Notes: generated from the letters alone by a model not told the origin. A stretch of DNA of 64,000 nucleotides from Nitrospirota bacterium (GCA_021783515.1 JAJXTV010000018.1:1-64000); one strand, 5' to 3'. Shown: positions 53,147-62,860, counted from the stretch's first letter. Program-made: numbers and translations.

Positions 53147-53195
53147 TTATCAACAGCACCTACCACTACTACTAGCTTTTTAATATTTAAAAGAT
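53147..53195 (+). promoter_or_regulatory. DnaA box plus trio-like unwinding element
   Basis: TTATCAACA (one base from TTATCCACA) is followed by the short GC block GCACC, then TACCACTACTACTA, whose complement reads TAGTAGTAGTGGTA. An AT-only-like run (TTTTTAATATTTAAAA) comes next. This order, box, GC cluster, TAG trinucleotides and AT-rich DNA, is that of the basal origin-unwinding element described in Bacillus. Confidence 0.6.
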
Positions 53196-53217
53196 AGAAG
53201 AAGAGAAAGGATAATAC

Positions 53218-53246
53218 TTGACAGATAGGGGTGTGAAGCTTAATCT
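53218..53246 (+). promoter_or_regulatory. Promoter of the kdsC-pgsA-plsY operon
   Basis: A perfect TTGACA (53218-53223) and TAATCT (53241-53246) are 17 bases apart. The start would be near 53253, about 50 bases before the kdsC ATG. Confidence 0.7.
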
Positions 53247-53303
53247 ATCTTTCATATCGTCTTCCCGGGCAGACTGGAAAAAATTGCGGCTTAGCCGAAA
53301 ACC

Positions 53304-53864
53304 ATGAAAAAGAGTCCTGCTTCACGAAAGATAACGCAGAGAGAAATCAAAAGGATCGCCAGGAAGATACGCCTGCTCGTTCTTGATGTAGACGGGGTAC
53401 TGACAGACGGCAGCATTATCCTGGATAACGAGGGGAATGAATACAAATCGTTTCATGTCCGCGACGGCCACGGCATCAAGATGCTGCAGAGGGCGGGGGT
53501 CAACGTGGCGATCATTACGGGAAGGCAGTCGAAAGTGGTCGAAAGAAGGGCCGCGGAGCTCGGCATCAAGGATGTCTTTCAGAAATGCTTCAACAAGATC
53601 GCTGCCTACGAGGACCTTATCCGTAAGTACTCACTTGCTCCGTCGGAGGTCGCCTATATGGGGGACGACATCGTCGACGCCCCGGTGATGAGCAGGGTCG
53701 GACTCCCGGTCTCGGTCGCGGACGCGGACCAGGGGATCAGGAAATTTTCACTCTTCGTGACGAAATGCAGGGGGGGGAGGGGAGCGGTCAGAGAGGTTAC
53801 CGACTGTATTCTCGACGCGAAAGGGCTTCTGCAGGGGATTCTCGATGAGTACCTTGAGGCTTAA
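53304..53864 (+). CDS. kdsC: 3-deoxy-manno-octulosonate-8-phosphatase
   Basis: A 186-residue HAD-family phosphatase of the short KdsC type. LDVDGVLTDG near residue 29 holds the nucleophile Asp, and MGDDIVDAPVM near 118 is the metal-binding motif. It removes phosphate from Kdo-8-phosphate, the step between KdsA and KdsB, both encoded 30 kb away. The first 20 residues are basic. It overlaps pgsA by 20 bases. Confidence 0.93.
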   Translation: MKKSPASRKITQREIKRIARKIRLLVLDVDGVLTDGSIILDNEGNEYKSFHVRDGHGIKMLQRAGVNVAIITGRQSKVVERRAAELGIKDVFQKCFNKIAAYEDLIRKYSLAPSEVAYMGDDIVDAPVMSRVGLPVSVADADQGIRKFSLFVTKCRGGRGAVREVTDCILDAKGLLQGILDEYLEA

Positions 53865-54378
53865 CCTCCCTACGATCCTGACCCTGAGCCGGATCGTGCT
53901 GATCCCTTTTTTCGTCGTCTCCGTCTACCGCCATCCGATCGTCGGCGCGCTCGTCTTCGGCGTGGCGTCGATCACGGATTTTCTCGATGGGTATCTTGCC
54001 CGCCGCTCCGGCCAGATTACGAAGTTCGGCATCATCATGGACCCAATCGCCGACAAGTTCCTCATCATCTCCGCCCTGATCGTGCTGGTCGATATGGAGA
54101 GGCTTCCGGCATGGATAGCGATCGTCCTGATCGTAAGGGATTTTCTGATCACGACGCTGAGGGTGGTGGCGCTTGCGCGGGACATCGTTATCCCGGCGGA
54201 GATGGGGGGGAAGCTCAAGACAACCGCCCAGATCATCTCGATTCTCTGTCTTGTACTGCTGGGGAGTATTTTCCAGATCGATCTCTATGATGTGGGGATT
54301 GTCTTTGTCTGGATCGCGATGGTACTGGCGGTGGTGTCGGGAGTGGGGTACACGCTTTCTTTCTGGAGAAATCTGTGA
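53845..54378 (+). CDS. pgsA: CDP-diacylglycerol--glycerol-3-phosphate 3-phosphatidyltransferase
   Basis: A 177-residue membrane enzyme with the CDP-alcohol phosphotransferase motif D-G-x2-A-R-x8-G-x3-D-x3-D, here DFLDGYLARRSGQITKFGIIMD near residues 47-69. It has five or six membrane helices. It makes phosphatidylglycerol phosphate, leading to phosphatidylglycerol and cardiolipin. It overlaps kdsC and plsY, so the three genes are one translationally coupled unit. Confidence 0.95.
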   Translation: MSTLRLNLPTILTLSRIVLIPFFVVSVYRHPIVGALVFGVASITDFLDGYLARRSGQITKFGIIMDPIADKFLIISALIVLVDMERLPAWIAIVLIVRDFLITTLRVVALARDIVIPAEMGGKLKTTAQIISILCLVLLGSIFQIDLYDVGIVFVWIAMVLAVVSGVGYTLSFWRNL

Positions 54379-54959
54379 AGCCGGTGCTGCTGGGGGCCAT
54401 TGCGTTTCTTCTGGGCTCGATACCGACCGGAATGCTGGTGGCCGGCGCGAAGGGCATCGACCTTCGGGGAAGGGGAAGCGGCAATATCGGGGCAACCAAT
54501 GTGCTGAGGACGACCGGAAAAGGGGCGGCGCTTCTGACCCTTTTGGGAGACGGAATCAAGGGAGCACTGGCGGTCCTGATAGCACGGCACTTCGGCGCCG
54601 GGGTCTTTTATGAAGGGATGATAGGCGTCTGCGCGGTGCTCGGGCACAATTATTCCGTGTTTCTGAAGTTCCGGGGCGGCAAGGGTGTGGCCACGAGTAT
54701 AGGGGTATTAAGTATTTACTCTCCACAAACGGGGGCGATTACTATTATAATATGGCTGATGACGGTATTGATTACCAGATATTCATCGTTGGGGGCGCTG
54801 GTGTCATTCGGCATTCTGCCTTTCAGCGCATTCTTTATCGACGCGACCGGGAAACTTCCGGTCTATCTCCTTCTTACGTTGATGATATTTGTCCGCCACA
54901 GGGAGAACATCCTCCGTCTCATTGCCGGCGCCGAGCAGAAGATAGGCGGCCGCTTATGA
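54375..54959 (+). CDS. plsY: Glycerol-3-phosphate acyltransferase PlsY
   Basis: A 194-residue membrane protein with the three PlsY motifs: GSIPTGM near residue 13 with GSGNIGATNVLRT near 34, GHNYSVFLKFRGGKGVATS near 90, and the final TM helices with RHRENILRL near 178. It acylates glycerol-3-phosphate from acyl-phosphate, the first step of phospholipid synthesis. It overlaps pgsA and the next gene by four bases each. Confidence 0.96.
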   Translation: MKPVLLGAIAFLLGSIPTGMLVAGAKGIDLRGRGSGNIGATNVLRTTGKGAALLTLLGDGIKGALAVLIARHFGAGVFYEGMIGVCAVLGHNYSVFLKFRGGKGVATSIGVLSIYSPQTGAITIIIWLMTVLITRYSSLGALVSFGILPFSAFFIDATGKLPVYLLLTLMIFVRHRENILRLIAGAEQKIGGRL

Positions 54960-56650
54960 TGAGAATCGGAGGCCTTCTGCTCGTCTTCCTGCTTGTCCTG
55001 CCTGCGCTGTCTCACGGAGACGAATATTACGATCGCCAGACGGAGAAGGGGATACGGAATGCAGATACCTATGCCTACCTGCTGATCGCGAAGGCCGGGC
55101 AGGACGGGGAAAAAGCGTTACCCCTGCTTCGGGAGGCGCTCAGCTATGACCCTGATCTTCCCGCGGTCTACTTTGCGCTGGCACGGGCAACTTTTTCGTT
55201 TTCCGGCTCCGGCCTGTTCGACAGCATCGATTATGTCATCGGCGGTATCGACGCCTATGCGAGAAATTTCTGGTGGTCGTTTACGCTGGCAGGGTCTCTC
55301 TTTTTCAGCCTTGTCATCTCCTTTGTCCTTGCGGTCTCCCTGATATTTGCAGTCAGGATCTTCCCCGATGTCCCTCTGCTTTCTCATGACGTAGGGGAGG
55401 CGGCCTGGAAGTTGTCGCTGCTGGTTGCGACCGTGGCGCTTTCTGCCGTGAGTCCGCTCCTGCTGATTGGAAGCGTGGCGGTCCTCACCGGTCTGTATAT
55501 GAAGAAATACAACCGGATCGTGGTCTATATGGTTCTGCTCTTCCTCTTCTGTTATCCCCTGCTGTCGAGGATGGCCCTGGGCTACCTCAATGCCGCGTCG
55601 AGCGGCAGCCTGAAGGCGGTCGTCCAGGTCAATGAGTCCGAGAATAACGACTACGCCGTCGAGGCGCTCCACAAAGGCGACGATTTTGCCTCGCTTTTTT
55701 CCTATGCGCTTGCCCTGAAAAGGGAGGGGCGCTATGATGAGGCGATCTCGGCATACAGTCGACTGCTGAAGAAGAAGGAGGACCCGAGGGTATACGTGGA
55801 CCTCGGAAACTGTTACATCGGCCTCTATAATTTCGATGAGACAAAGAAGGGGAACCTCGAAGAGGCGGCAAAGTATTATCAGTCGGCCCTGAAGATCAGA
55901 CCTCTGGTTTCGGCATACTACAACCTTTCTCTGGTGTCCCGGGAGATGCTCGACTTTACGAAGGGCGAAGAGTATTTCCGATCGGCCCTTTCCCTGGACA
56001 GAGCGGCGGTAGCCGGCTACCGCGCGATGTCGGCGAGAAAGCTGAACCGGTTCGTAGTCGACGAGACGCTGAAGCCCTCGGAATTATGGGATTATGCGTT
56101 CAGGGTTCCCGAAAGGTTTTCGACGCTCGGCGTTGCGGTGGTCCCGCCGGCCGTTCTCTCCCTTGCGGCGCTGCTTCTGGGGGTCGCTTTTTTCCTTTTG
56201 AACGGCAGCGGAGGCAGCCGCGCCTACCGGTGCAGGAAATGCAACAAGATACTCTGCGAGAGGTGCGAAACGAGGGCCGTATGGGGACAGATGTGCCCCG
56301 AGTGTTACTCCTCCCTCATCAAGCTTGAGGAGATGGATGTGAGAGAGCGGGTGGCCAGGCTTCTTTCGATATACGAGCAGAGGAGAAGACAGAGGACCGT
56401 CCTGAAGGCGTTGTCGTTCATCCTGCCGGGTCTTCCGGAGGCATATGCCGGAAAGATCCTCTTCGGCCTGATCTTCCTCTGGCCTGTTCTCTTTCTTTTC
56501 CTTCTGCCGGCCTCTGTCGCGCTCTTCGTCCCGGACAGCCATCTGGTAGCCCACGGCTTCATCAAGTGGACTTCCTTTATCGTGGCGGTCATGCTCTATG
56601 CCGTGTTTCATATCATCACAAGAAAGAGGATCGCAAAGGGATGGCTCTAG
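54956..56650 (+). CDS. Membrane TPR protein with zinc ribbon
   Basis: A 564-residue protein with a signal peptide (GGLLLVFLLVLPALSHG), TPR-like helices, a block of membrane helices (about 95-215), more TPR units (about 240-370: YDEAISAYSRLLKKKEDPRVY, LEEAAKYYQSALKIRP), another membrane segment and a zinc ribbon near 425-455 (CRKCNKILCERC ... CPEC). It ends with two more membrane helices. It probably scaffolds an envelope complex. It overlaps plsY (ATGA) and the DUF4388 gene downstream by ten bases, so it is part of that unit. Function unknown. Confidence 0.82.
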   Translation: MMRIGGLLLVFLLVLPALSHGDEYYDRQTEKGIRNADTYAYLLIAKAGQDGEKALPLLREALSYDPDLPAVYFALARATFSFSGSGLFDSIDYVIGGIDAYARNFWWSFTLAGSLFFSLVISFVLAVSLIFAVRIFPDVPLLSHDVGEAAWKLSLLVATVALSAVSPLLLIGSVAVLTGLYMKKYNRIVVYMVLLFLFCYPLLSRMALGYLNAASSGSLKAVVQVNESENNDYAVEALHKGDDFASLFSYALALKREGRYDEAISAYSRLLKKKEDPRVYVDLGNCYIGLYNFDETKKGNLEEAAKYYQSALKIRPLVSAYYNLSLVSREMLDFTKGEEYFRSALSLDRAAVAGYRAMSARKLNRFVVDETLKPSELWDYAFRVPERFSTLGVAVVPPAVLSLAALLLGVAFFLLNGSGGSRAYRCRKCNKILCERCETRAVWGQMCPECYSSLIKLEEMDVRERVARLLSIYEQRRRQRTVLKALSFILPGLPEAYAGKILFGLIFLWPVLFLFLLPASVALFVPDSHLVAHGFIKWTSFIVAVMLYAVFHIITRKRIAKGWL

Positions 56651-57699
56651 AGGGATCTTTATCCGATTTCGGCCTGGCCGATATCCTTCAGCTGATATAT
56701 TTCCAGCGGAAGACCGGCGTGCTGACGCTCGACGGCAGAATGGACCGGGTGAAACTCCTCTTTGTCGAGGGCAATATCTCGGGTGCGGAGTCGAAGCGGC
56801 GGGTGGACGACAACCGGCTCGGAAAGATCCTGTTGAAGAAGGGGCTCATCCAGGAAGGAGACCTCCAGGCCGCCCTTGCCGAGCATAAGAAGTCGGGCGA
56901 GAAACTCGGAAATATACTCATAAAGAGGGAGATGGTCGCAAGGGAGTCGGTCACGGAGGTCGTCAACAGCCAGATCACCGAAACGGTCATTCAGCTCTTC
57001 AACTGGAAAGAGGGCACGTACGAATTCAAGGCCCAAAGACTCCCGCAGGACAATGAGCTCTCTTTTTCTCTTGATACCCAGCACCTCCTGATGGAGGGTC
57101 TGAGGATTGTGGACGAGTGGTCGGTGATCAAGGGGCGGGTCTCGCTCGACATGGTCTTCCGGGCAAAGGAGGAGACACCGGAGGATCTCAGCGAGGAGGA
57201 AGAGGCGATCTTCAGGTACGTAGACGGCGAAAACGATGTGAGCACGATCATCGACATCAGCGGCAGGGATAATTTTCAGGTCTCCAAGACCCTTCTGGCC
57301 CTGATGGAAAGGGGGATTGTCGAGGCTGCCGAGGCCGCTGCGGTCGAGGCGATGCCGGTCGAGACGGCGGAGGCACGGAAGCGGAAGACGCTGCCTTTTT
57401 TCAGGTTCCTCGTGCCGGCTACCCTGTTCATCTCCCTGATGCTCTCGGTGTCGATCGTGGCGGTCAGAGGCGGCGGCCCTGCGAAGGAATTCAGGGCTGC
57501 GGCGGCGATCGACAGGATGCGAAACGCAATAGAGACGTACAAGATCCTGAATTCGGCATATCCCGCTTCTCTCGATCTTGTCAGCCGCGCGGACGACCCC
57601 TGGGGACGGCCGTATGTCTATCGGGTATCGGGCGGCTCCTTCTCCCTGGTGAGCGCGGGGTCCGACGGCAAAGAGGGAACGGCGGATGACATCGAGTGA
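56641..57699 (+). CDS. DUF4388 (PatA-like) protein with GspG-like C-terminal domain
   Basis: A 352-residue protein. Residues 1-100 are a DUF4388/PatA N-terminal domain (GSLSDFGLADILQLIYFQRKTG, TGVLTL). A helical middle region (about 70-240) includes GKILLKKGLIQEGDLQAAL and a C-terminal winged-helix-like part. A membrane helix follows near 255-275, then an external segment like the pseudopilin GspG (DPWGRPYVYR, SAGSDGKEGTADDIE). It is translationally coupled to the TPR/zinc-ribbon protein. A role in signalling or gliding/pilus-type assembly is possible but not shown. Confidence 0.78.
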   Translation: MALEGSLSDFGLADILQLIYFQRKTGVLTLDGRMDRVKLLFVEGNISGAESKRRVDDNRLGKILLKKGLIQEGDLQAALAEHKKSGEKLGNILIKREMVARESVTEVVNSQITETVIQLFNWKEGTYEFKAQRLPQDNELSFSLDTQHLLMEGLRIVDEWSVIKGRVSLDMVFRAKEETPEDLSEEEEAIFRYVDGENDVSTIIDISGRDNFQVSKTLLALMERGIVEAAEAAAVEAMPVETAEARKRKTLPFFRFLVPATLFISLMLSVSIVAVRGGGPAKEFRAAAAIDRMRNAIETYKILNSAYPASLDLVSRADDPWGRPYVYRVSGGSFSLVSAGSDGKEGTADDIE

Positions 57700-57748
57700 C
57701 CCGCGCCCCTGGCGCCGGGGCTGGGATGAAGCGGTGCGGTAACTGCCT

Positions 57749-58453
57749 GTGAAGAGGGCGGTTGTACTGTTGAGCGGGGGCGTGGATTCGTCGACGGTCC
57801 TCGCCATTGCGAAGGCGGAAGGCAATGAGGTCTATGCGCTGAGCTTCGACTATCGTCAGCGGCATCGGGTCGAACTGGAGTATGCGAAGAAGATGGCCGC
57901 AGCAGCGGGAGTCGCCCGGCACCTGATCGTGCAGTTCGATCTGAGGGAGATCGGAGGATCGGCGCTTACTTCCGGGATGGAGGTCCCGAAGGACAGGCCG
58001 TCGAAGGAAGGAGAGGCGCAGGAGATCCCCGTCACCTATGTACCGGCACGCAATACGATCTTCCTGTCGTTCGGGCTTGCCTGGGCCGAAGTTCTCGGCG
58101 CGGAAAGCATCTACATCGGCGCCAATGCGATCGATTACAGCGGCTACCCGGACTGCCGTCCGGAATATCTCGGCGCCTTCGAGAGGGTGGCGAATCTCGC
58201 CACGAAGGCCTCGGTCGAGGGCGCGATGAAGTTTCGGATCATGGCGCCCCTGATCTCGATGAAGAAGTCTGAAATTATCGCAAAAGGGGGGGAAATAGGG
58301 GTCGACTACGGCCTTTCCTGGAGCTGCTATGACCCGCAGCCGGGAGATAAGGCCGGAGAAGTCGTTCCCTGCGGCCGCTGTGACAGCTGCCGGCTTCGGG
58401 CGAAGGGGTTTGCAGAGGCCGGAATGAGGGACCCGCTGGCGGAAGATCGATAA
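57749..58453 (+). CDS. queC: 7-cyano-7-deazaguanine synthase QueC
   Basis: A 234-residue QueC that makes preQ0 in queuosine synthesis. The PP-loop SGGVDSST is near residue 9, and four zinc cysteines lie near 190-212 (C...[10 protein letters not shown]). Other que genes are not in the window. GTG start with a weak ribosome site. Confidence 0.96.
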   Translation: MKRAVVLLSGGVDSSTVLAIAKAEGNEVYALSFDYRQRHRVELEYAKKMAAAAGVARHLIVQFDLREIGGSALTSGMEVPKDRPSKEGEAQEIPVTYVPARNTIFLSFGLAWAEVLGAESIYIGANAIDYSGYPDCRPEYLGAFERVANLATKASVEGAMKFRIMAPLISMKKSEIIAKGGEIGVDYGLSWSCYDPQPGDKAGEVVPCGRCDSCRLRAKGFAEAGMRDPLAEDR

Positions 58454-58485
58454 TCGGGAGGCAAATACTGATTGAGGAGGGCAGG

Positions 58486-58764
58486 ATGGGCGAGAAGCTG
58501 TCTCATGAAGAGTTTGTGAAGAAGGCTATCGTGAGCCTGAGGAAGGAAGGCTACAAGGGAATCCATTCGGTCTATTCCGGATTCAACGAGGCGTTCAAGA
58601 AGTATTTTGGGGATGAGAGCCCGGTGGAGGTGACGAACGCACTGGCGGCCCAAGGGAAGGTCATTATACGGCCGGTGAAAGGCGGGGTCATGCTGTATCT
58701 GCCCGAAGACGCGCCCGGCTCGGGCAGCGGCGAACTGGCGCTTAAGAAGATGGGGCTTGCGTGA
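58486..58764 (+). CDS. Small hypothetical protein upstream of selA
   Basis: A 92-residue protein with a GAGGAGG site before the ATG. It has an amphipathic N-terminal helix region (EEFVKKAIVSLRKEGYKGIHSVYSGFNEAFKKYF) and a short beta hairpin (KVIIRPVKGGVMLYLP), consistent with a small winged-helix-like fold. It overlaps selA by four bases (GTGA), so it is coupled to selenocysteine synthesis. No family is recognised with certainty. Confidence 0.7.
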   Translation: MGEKLSHEEFVKKAIVSLRKEGYKGIHSVYSGFNEAFKKYFGDESPVEVTNALAAQGKVIIRPVKGGVMLYLPEDAPGSGSGELALKKMGLA

Positions 58765-60170
58765 CCTCCCCCGGCTCCGAGACGAAGACTCTTCTTTTGG
58801 GTATCCCGTCGGTGGACGAGATCCTGAAGGGGCCCGACGGCAGACAATGGTTGGCGCGTTTTCAGAGAAAGATCGTAGTCTCTGCCGTCCGGGACGTTGT
58901 CGCTGAGAGGAGGAGCGCATTACTGGCGGGAGAAGCGGCCGATCTTACCCGGGAGGGTCTCTCAGCCGATATCCTGCGGAGGATCTCTGCGCTCACCTCG
59001 TTCAGTCTGAGGCCGCTGATCAACGCCACAGGAATCGTCATCCACACGAACCTCGGCAGGGCCCCCCTCTCCGACAAGATACTCGACAACGTTCTTGAGG
59101 TGAGCAGGGGATATTCGAACCTCGAATACGACACGGCGAGCGGAAAGAGAGGACAGCGGCATACGCATACGAGGAGTCTCCTCAGGGATATAACCGGGGC
59201 CGAGGATGCGCTTATCGTCAACAACAATGCCGCGGCCGTCTTCCTCTGTCTCTATTCGCTTGCGCGGGGCAGGGAGGTGATCGTCTCGAGGAGCGAACTT
59301 GTGGAGATCGGCGGGTCGTTCAGGGTTCCCGACGTGATGGCCGCCAGCGGGGCGGTGCTGAGAGAGGTCGGCACGACGAACAAGACCCATCTGAGGGACT
59401 ACGAGAATGCGATCAATGAGCAGACCGGCCTGATTCTGAAGGTGCACCAGTCGAACTACCGGATCAGGGGATTCACCAAGAGCATAGAGATAGAGGACCT
59501 CGCCGCCCTCGGCGGACGGCATAGCATCCCGGTGATGTTCGACCTCGGGAGCGGCTGTCTCGTTGACCTTCGGCCTTACGGCATCCACGAGGAGCCGGCA
59601 GTCCCGGACATCGTCAGGACCGGCGCCGACATCATCACCTTCAGCGGGGACAAGCTGCTCGGGGGGCCTCAAGGCGGGATCATCCTCGGCAGGAAGCAGC
59701 ATGTCGAAACGATACGGAAAAACCCGCTGGCAAGGGCGGTGAGGATAGACAAAATGGCGATTGCGGCGTTCGAGGCGACGCTGATGGAGTATAGGGACGC
59801 CGAGAATGCCAAGAAGGAGATCCCGGTCCTGGCGATGCTTCTGCAGGACCGAAAGGAGATAGAGGCGCGCGCAAAGAAGATGGCGGCCTCGCTCAGAAAG
59901 AAGATCCGTGGGGAGGATATCCGGGTGATAGGGGACTCTTCGAAGGCGGGCGGAGGATCGCTCCCGGAGATAGAATTTCCGACGCATGCGGTCGCAATAA
60001 GGCCTTCCGCCGTTTCGGTGAACGAGCTGGAGCAGAGACTCCGGCAGGGTTTGCCGCCGGTGATCGCACGCATACGGGAAGACGCCCTGCTCCTGGACGC
60101 CAGGACGGTCAGGGACCACGAGATCAGGGAGATCGTCGCGGCGGTCTTCTCAGCGCTTTCCACTTCCTGA
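58761..60170 (+). CDS. selA: L-seryl-tRNA(Sec) selenium transferase
   Basis: A 469-residue PLP enzyme that converts Ser-tRNA(Sec) to Sec-tRNA(Sec). It shows NATGIVIHTNLGRAPL near 90 and TFSGDKLLGGPQGGII near 295, where Lys of the SGDKLLGGP motif binds PLP. Length matches the family. selB follows after a single gene on the other strand, but selC and selD are not in the window. Confidence 0.96.
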   Translation: MTSPGSETKTLLLGIPSVDEILKGPDGRQWLARFQRKIVVSAVRDVVAERRSALLAGEAADLTREGLSADILRRISALTSFSLRPLINATGIVIHTNLGRAPLSDKILDNVLEVSRGYSNLEYDTASGKRGQRHTHTRSLLRDITGAEDALIVNNNAAAVFLCLYSLARGREVIVSRSELVEIGGSFRVPDVMAASGAVLREVGTTNKTHLRDYENAINEQTGLILKVHQSNYRIRGFTKSIEIEDLAALGGRHSIPVMFDLGSGCLVDLRPYGIHEEPAVPDIVRTGADIITFSGDKLLGGPQGGIILGRKQHVETIRKNPLARAVRIDKMAIAAFEATLMEYRDAENAKKEIPVLAMLLQDRKEIEARAKKMAASLRKKIRGEDIRVIGDSSKAGGGSLPEIEFPTHAVAIRPSAVSVNELEQRLRQGLPPVIARIREDALLLDARTVRDHEIREIVAAVFSALSTS

Positions 60171-60218
60171 TCCGCTGACGCGCCGGAAGACCGGCGCCGG
60201 CAGCGGGGATAACGGTGT

Positions 60219-60536
60219 TTATTTGCCGGTCAGCTTCTTCATAATGAAGGCCGAGAGCATAAACTTCGGAAACTCCTCGGACTTTACGAGCTTGTAAAAA
60301 TCACAGACCTCGCAGTTTTTGTATTTTTGCGCAAAGGTCCCCTGCACTTCTCCCTTACACAATGTTCCGGCCAGTACCCAGCAGCTCCTGCCTCCATGAC
60401 TGCCCTCATGGATGCCGTCGAGCCTCCTCTCTTGGGTCGCCGGGCAGACACCGAGGTCGGCCGCATGCGCGCCGCCCGGCTCCCTGCCGCATTTCTTGAA
60501 TTCCCAGCAATTGAGCTTCTTTTTTTTCTCCGTCAT
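60219..60536 (-). CDS. Small two-CW-type cysteine-rich protein
   Basis: A 105-residue protein with Cys pairs in the 'two-CW' arrangement: NCWEFKKCGREPGG, VCPAT, SCWVLAGTLC and NCEVCDFYKLV. These eight or so cysteines could bind metal or an iron-sulfur centre. Such proteins are common in sulfate-reducing and Nitrospirota-type bacteria and of unknown role. It lies between selA and selB on the opposite strand. Confidence 0.75.
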   Translation of the reverse strand: MTEKKKKLNCWEFKKCGREPGGAHAADLGVCPATQERRLDGIHEGSHGGRSCWVLAGTLCKGEVQGTFAQKYKNCEVCDFYKLVKSEEFPKFMLSAFIMKKLTGK

Positions 60537-60673
60537 CGATGCCTCCCTTTTAGTAACGCCTCAAGAATAATTATACAATATTGTTTATCTATTATGGGTA
60601 TAGAAAAAAACCGACATGCCCGTAGAAAAAGATTATAATGGATAGAGATTTTTTTTTCACGGACCGGATAACG

Positions 60674-62557
60674 ATGAGACATATTATACTCGGCACGGCA
60701 GGTCATATCGACCATGGCAAGAGTTCCCTGGTGAAGGCGCTCACCGGCGTCGATCCCGATCGGCTCAAGGAGGAAAAGGAGCGGGGGATCACGATCGATA
60801 TCGGTTTCGCCGACCTGATTTACCAGGAGAGCGGGCTGACCGTCGGCATCGTGGATGTGCCGGGCCATGAAAAACTTATCCGGAATATGCTGGCAGGCGC
60901 TGGCGGCATCGATATGGTGATGCTCGTGATCGCCGCCGACGAGGGGATCATGCCGCAGAGCCGGGAACATCTTGCGATCTGCGATCTGCTGAAGATACGC
61001 TCGGGGCTTGTTGCGGTGACGAAGACCGATCTTGTCGAAAGGGACTGGATCGATCTGGTAAAAGACGAGATACGCTCTTTTGTGAAGGGCACCTTTCTCG
61101 AAGGCTCTCCCATCGTCCCGGTCTCCTCTAAAACCGGGGAGAACCTCGACATTCTGAAGCAGGAGATACGGGAGATCGCCCTCAGGGTCGCCCCGAAAAA
61201 CCCGGAGGGCCTCTTCAGACTTCCGATAGACAGGGTATTTACCCTGAAGGGCTTCGGCACGGTCGTGACGGGTACGGCGATTTCGGGCACCGTCTCCCTG
61301 GAGGGGCAGGTCGAGATACTGCCGGCGGGCATCACGACGAAGGTGAGGGGTTTGCACAGCCACGGCAAGGCGATCGAAAAGGCATATGCCGGCCAGAGGG
61401 TCGCGCTGAATCTTCAGGGCGTCGAAAAGGAGAGCCTTAAGAGGGGCGATGTGGTGGTGACGCCGTCGAGATTCGTTGCAACGAGGAGCATCGACGCCTT
61501 TCTGGAGCTTCTTCCGGGTGCCCCTCTGCTGAAGAGCAAGACACTTGTCCATTTTTACGCGGGCACGGCCGAGACGGTGGCGAGAGTGATATTGTACGGG
61601 ACGGAAGAGTTGAAGCCGGGCGGCAACAGCTATTGCCAGTTCAGGCTCCAGGATCCGCTGATCGCCGTGGCGGAAGACAGGTATATCATCCGGAGGTTTT
61701 CGCCGCTGGAGACCCTGGGCGGAGGAGTCGTTCTCGACCCGTGGCCTTCGAAGAGGAGGCGGAGAGACGGGCTTGAGGACCTGGCCGTGCTCCATGCCGG
61801 CGGACTTGATCAAAAGATTTCTTTGAAGGTCGGGAAGTCCGGGGCCGGCGGGATCTCTCTCAACTCGATAAAAGGGTGGGTGAAGGCCGAGCCGAAGGCG
61901 GTCGAAGAAGCGGCGAAGAAGCTTCTTCAGGCCGGAGAGGTGACTCAGATCGAGGACCATCTCCTTCACAAACAGGTTATTTCGGTCCTCCGGGATGCGA
62001 TCACCGGCATGCTCAGGGCCTTCCACAAGAAAAACCCCCTGAAGGCCGGGATGTCAAAGGAAGAGGTGAGAAACCAGCTCAGGATAGACGCCCGCATCTT
62101 TAATTTTGTCCTTGCCGGCCTGAAAAATATCGTTGTCGACAAGGACCTGGTGAGGCTTGCCGAGTTCAGGGTTGCCCTTTCGGGCAGCGAGGAGGGTTAC
62201 AGCACAAAGATGCTCGACCTGCTCGAAAAAGGAGGATTTCAGCCGCCCCTCCGGGATGAGCTGGCGGCTGAGCTGAAACTGGACCAGAAGCGGCTTGCCG
62301 ACATTCTGGGGCATCTTGCGAAAGAGAAGAGCATTGTTCGCATAAATGAATCAATTTATCTGTCGGCGCGGAGCTTTGAGCAGATGATATCCCTGGTCCA
62401 TTCCTTCTTTTCAAAAAAGCCGGAGATGACGGTGGCCGAGTTCAGGGACCTTCTCAATACATCGAGAAAATACGCGCTGCCGTTTCTTGAGTATCTCGAC
62501 TCCGGCAAGATCACGATCAGGACCGGAGATGTGCGGAAGCTACTCGCCAGGAGATGA
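60674..62557 (+). CDS. selB: Selenocysteine-specific elongation factor SelB
   Basis: A 627-residue SelB. GTP-binding motifs are [13 protein letters not shown] at the N terminus, DVPGHE near 64 and TKTD near 118. Domains II/III follow, then four C-terminal winged helices (about 375-627) that bind the SECIS hairpin of selenoprotein mRNAs. The [10 protein letters not shown] start at 60674 matches the family; an ATG at 60638 is possible. It delivers Sec-tRNA to in-frame UGA codons; no selenoprotein is evident in this window. Confidence 0.94.
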   Translation: MRHIILGTAGHIDHGKSSLVKALTGVDPDRLKEEKERGITIDIGFADLIYQESGLTVGIVDVPGHEKLIRNMLAGAGGIDMVMLVIAADEGIMPQSREHLAICDLLKIRSGLVAVTKTDLVERDWIDLVKDEIRSFVKGTFLEGSPIVPVSSKTGENLDILKQEIREIALRVAPKNPEGLFRLPIDRVFTLKGFGTVVTGTAISGTVSLEGQVEILPAGITTKVRGLHSHGKAIEKAYAGQRVALNLQGVEKESLKRGDVVVTPSRFVATRSIDAFLELLPGAPLLKSKTLVHFYAGTAETVARVILYGTEELKPGGNSYCQFRLQDPLIAVAEDRYIIRRFSPLETLGGGVVLDPWPSKRRRRDGLEDLAVLHAGGLDQKISLKVGKSGAGGISLNSIKGWVKAEPKAVEEAAKKLLQAGEVTQIEDHLLHKQVISVLRDAITGMLRAFHKKNPLKAGMSKEEVRNQLRIDARIFNFVLAGLKNIVVDKDLVRLAEFRVALSGSEEGYSTKMLDLLEKGGFQPPLRDELAAELKLDQKRLADILGHLAKEKSIVRINESIYLSARSFEQMISLVHSFFSKKPEMTVAEFRDLLNTSRKYALPFLEYLDSGKITIRTGDVRKLLARR

Positions 62558-62733
62558 TACATGCCGGAAAAGAGTAAGAATCGGTTCCCTTCTTCAGTAC
62601 CTGCTTTCGATTCCCGATAGTCGCATAAAATTCGCAAACACATACCAGTCCTTAAGTGATCTGCCGCTGATCCCTCCCACAGTCTCTATGCAGGAGTTCA
62701 CCTCATCTTGACTTCAGGTCACAGTCCCTTTTC

Positions 62734-62812
62734 CGTCATGCCCGAGGACTTCAGTCGGCCATCCAGGTGCGATAATAAATGGATTGCCGCCTAAAGACTG
62801 CGGCAATGACGA
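62734..62812. repeat. REP-like imperfect palindrome
   Basis: CGTCAT at the left pairs with ATGACG at the right, ATCCA with TGGAT, and an inner stem TTGCCGC/GCGGCAA lies within the right half. The TGGATTGCCGC...GCGGCAATGACG type is a widespread extragenic palindrome in many bacterial genomes. It is unrelated to the 200-bp repeats. Confidence 0.65.
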
Positions 62813-62860
62813 ACTAACCCCAGATACTTTTTGCAGCTCCACGGCTGATTAAATCTGTGT

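Larger units (their letters stand above)
52917..53303. other. Probable replication origin region (oriC)
   Basis: The 387-base gap between divergent dnaA and kdsC is AT-rich compared with its neighbours. It holds four DnaA-box-like 9-mers, a box plus trio-like element at 53147-53195 and two outward promoters. The position next to dnaA-dnaN-gyrB, and parAB-parS about 9.5 kb away, supports an origin. GC skew was not computed. Confidence 0.65.
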
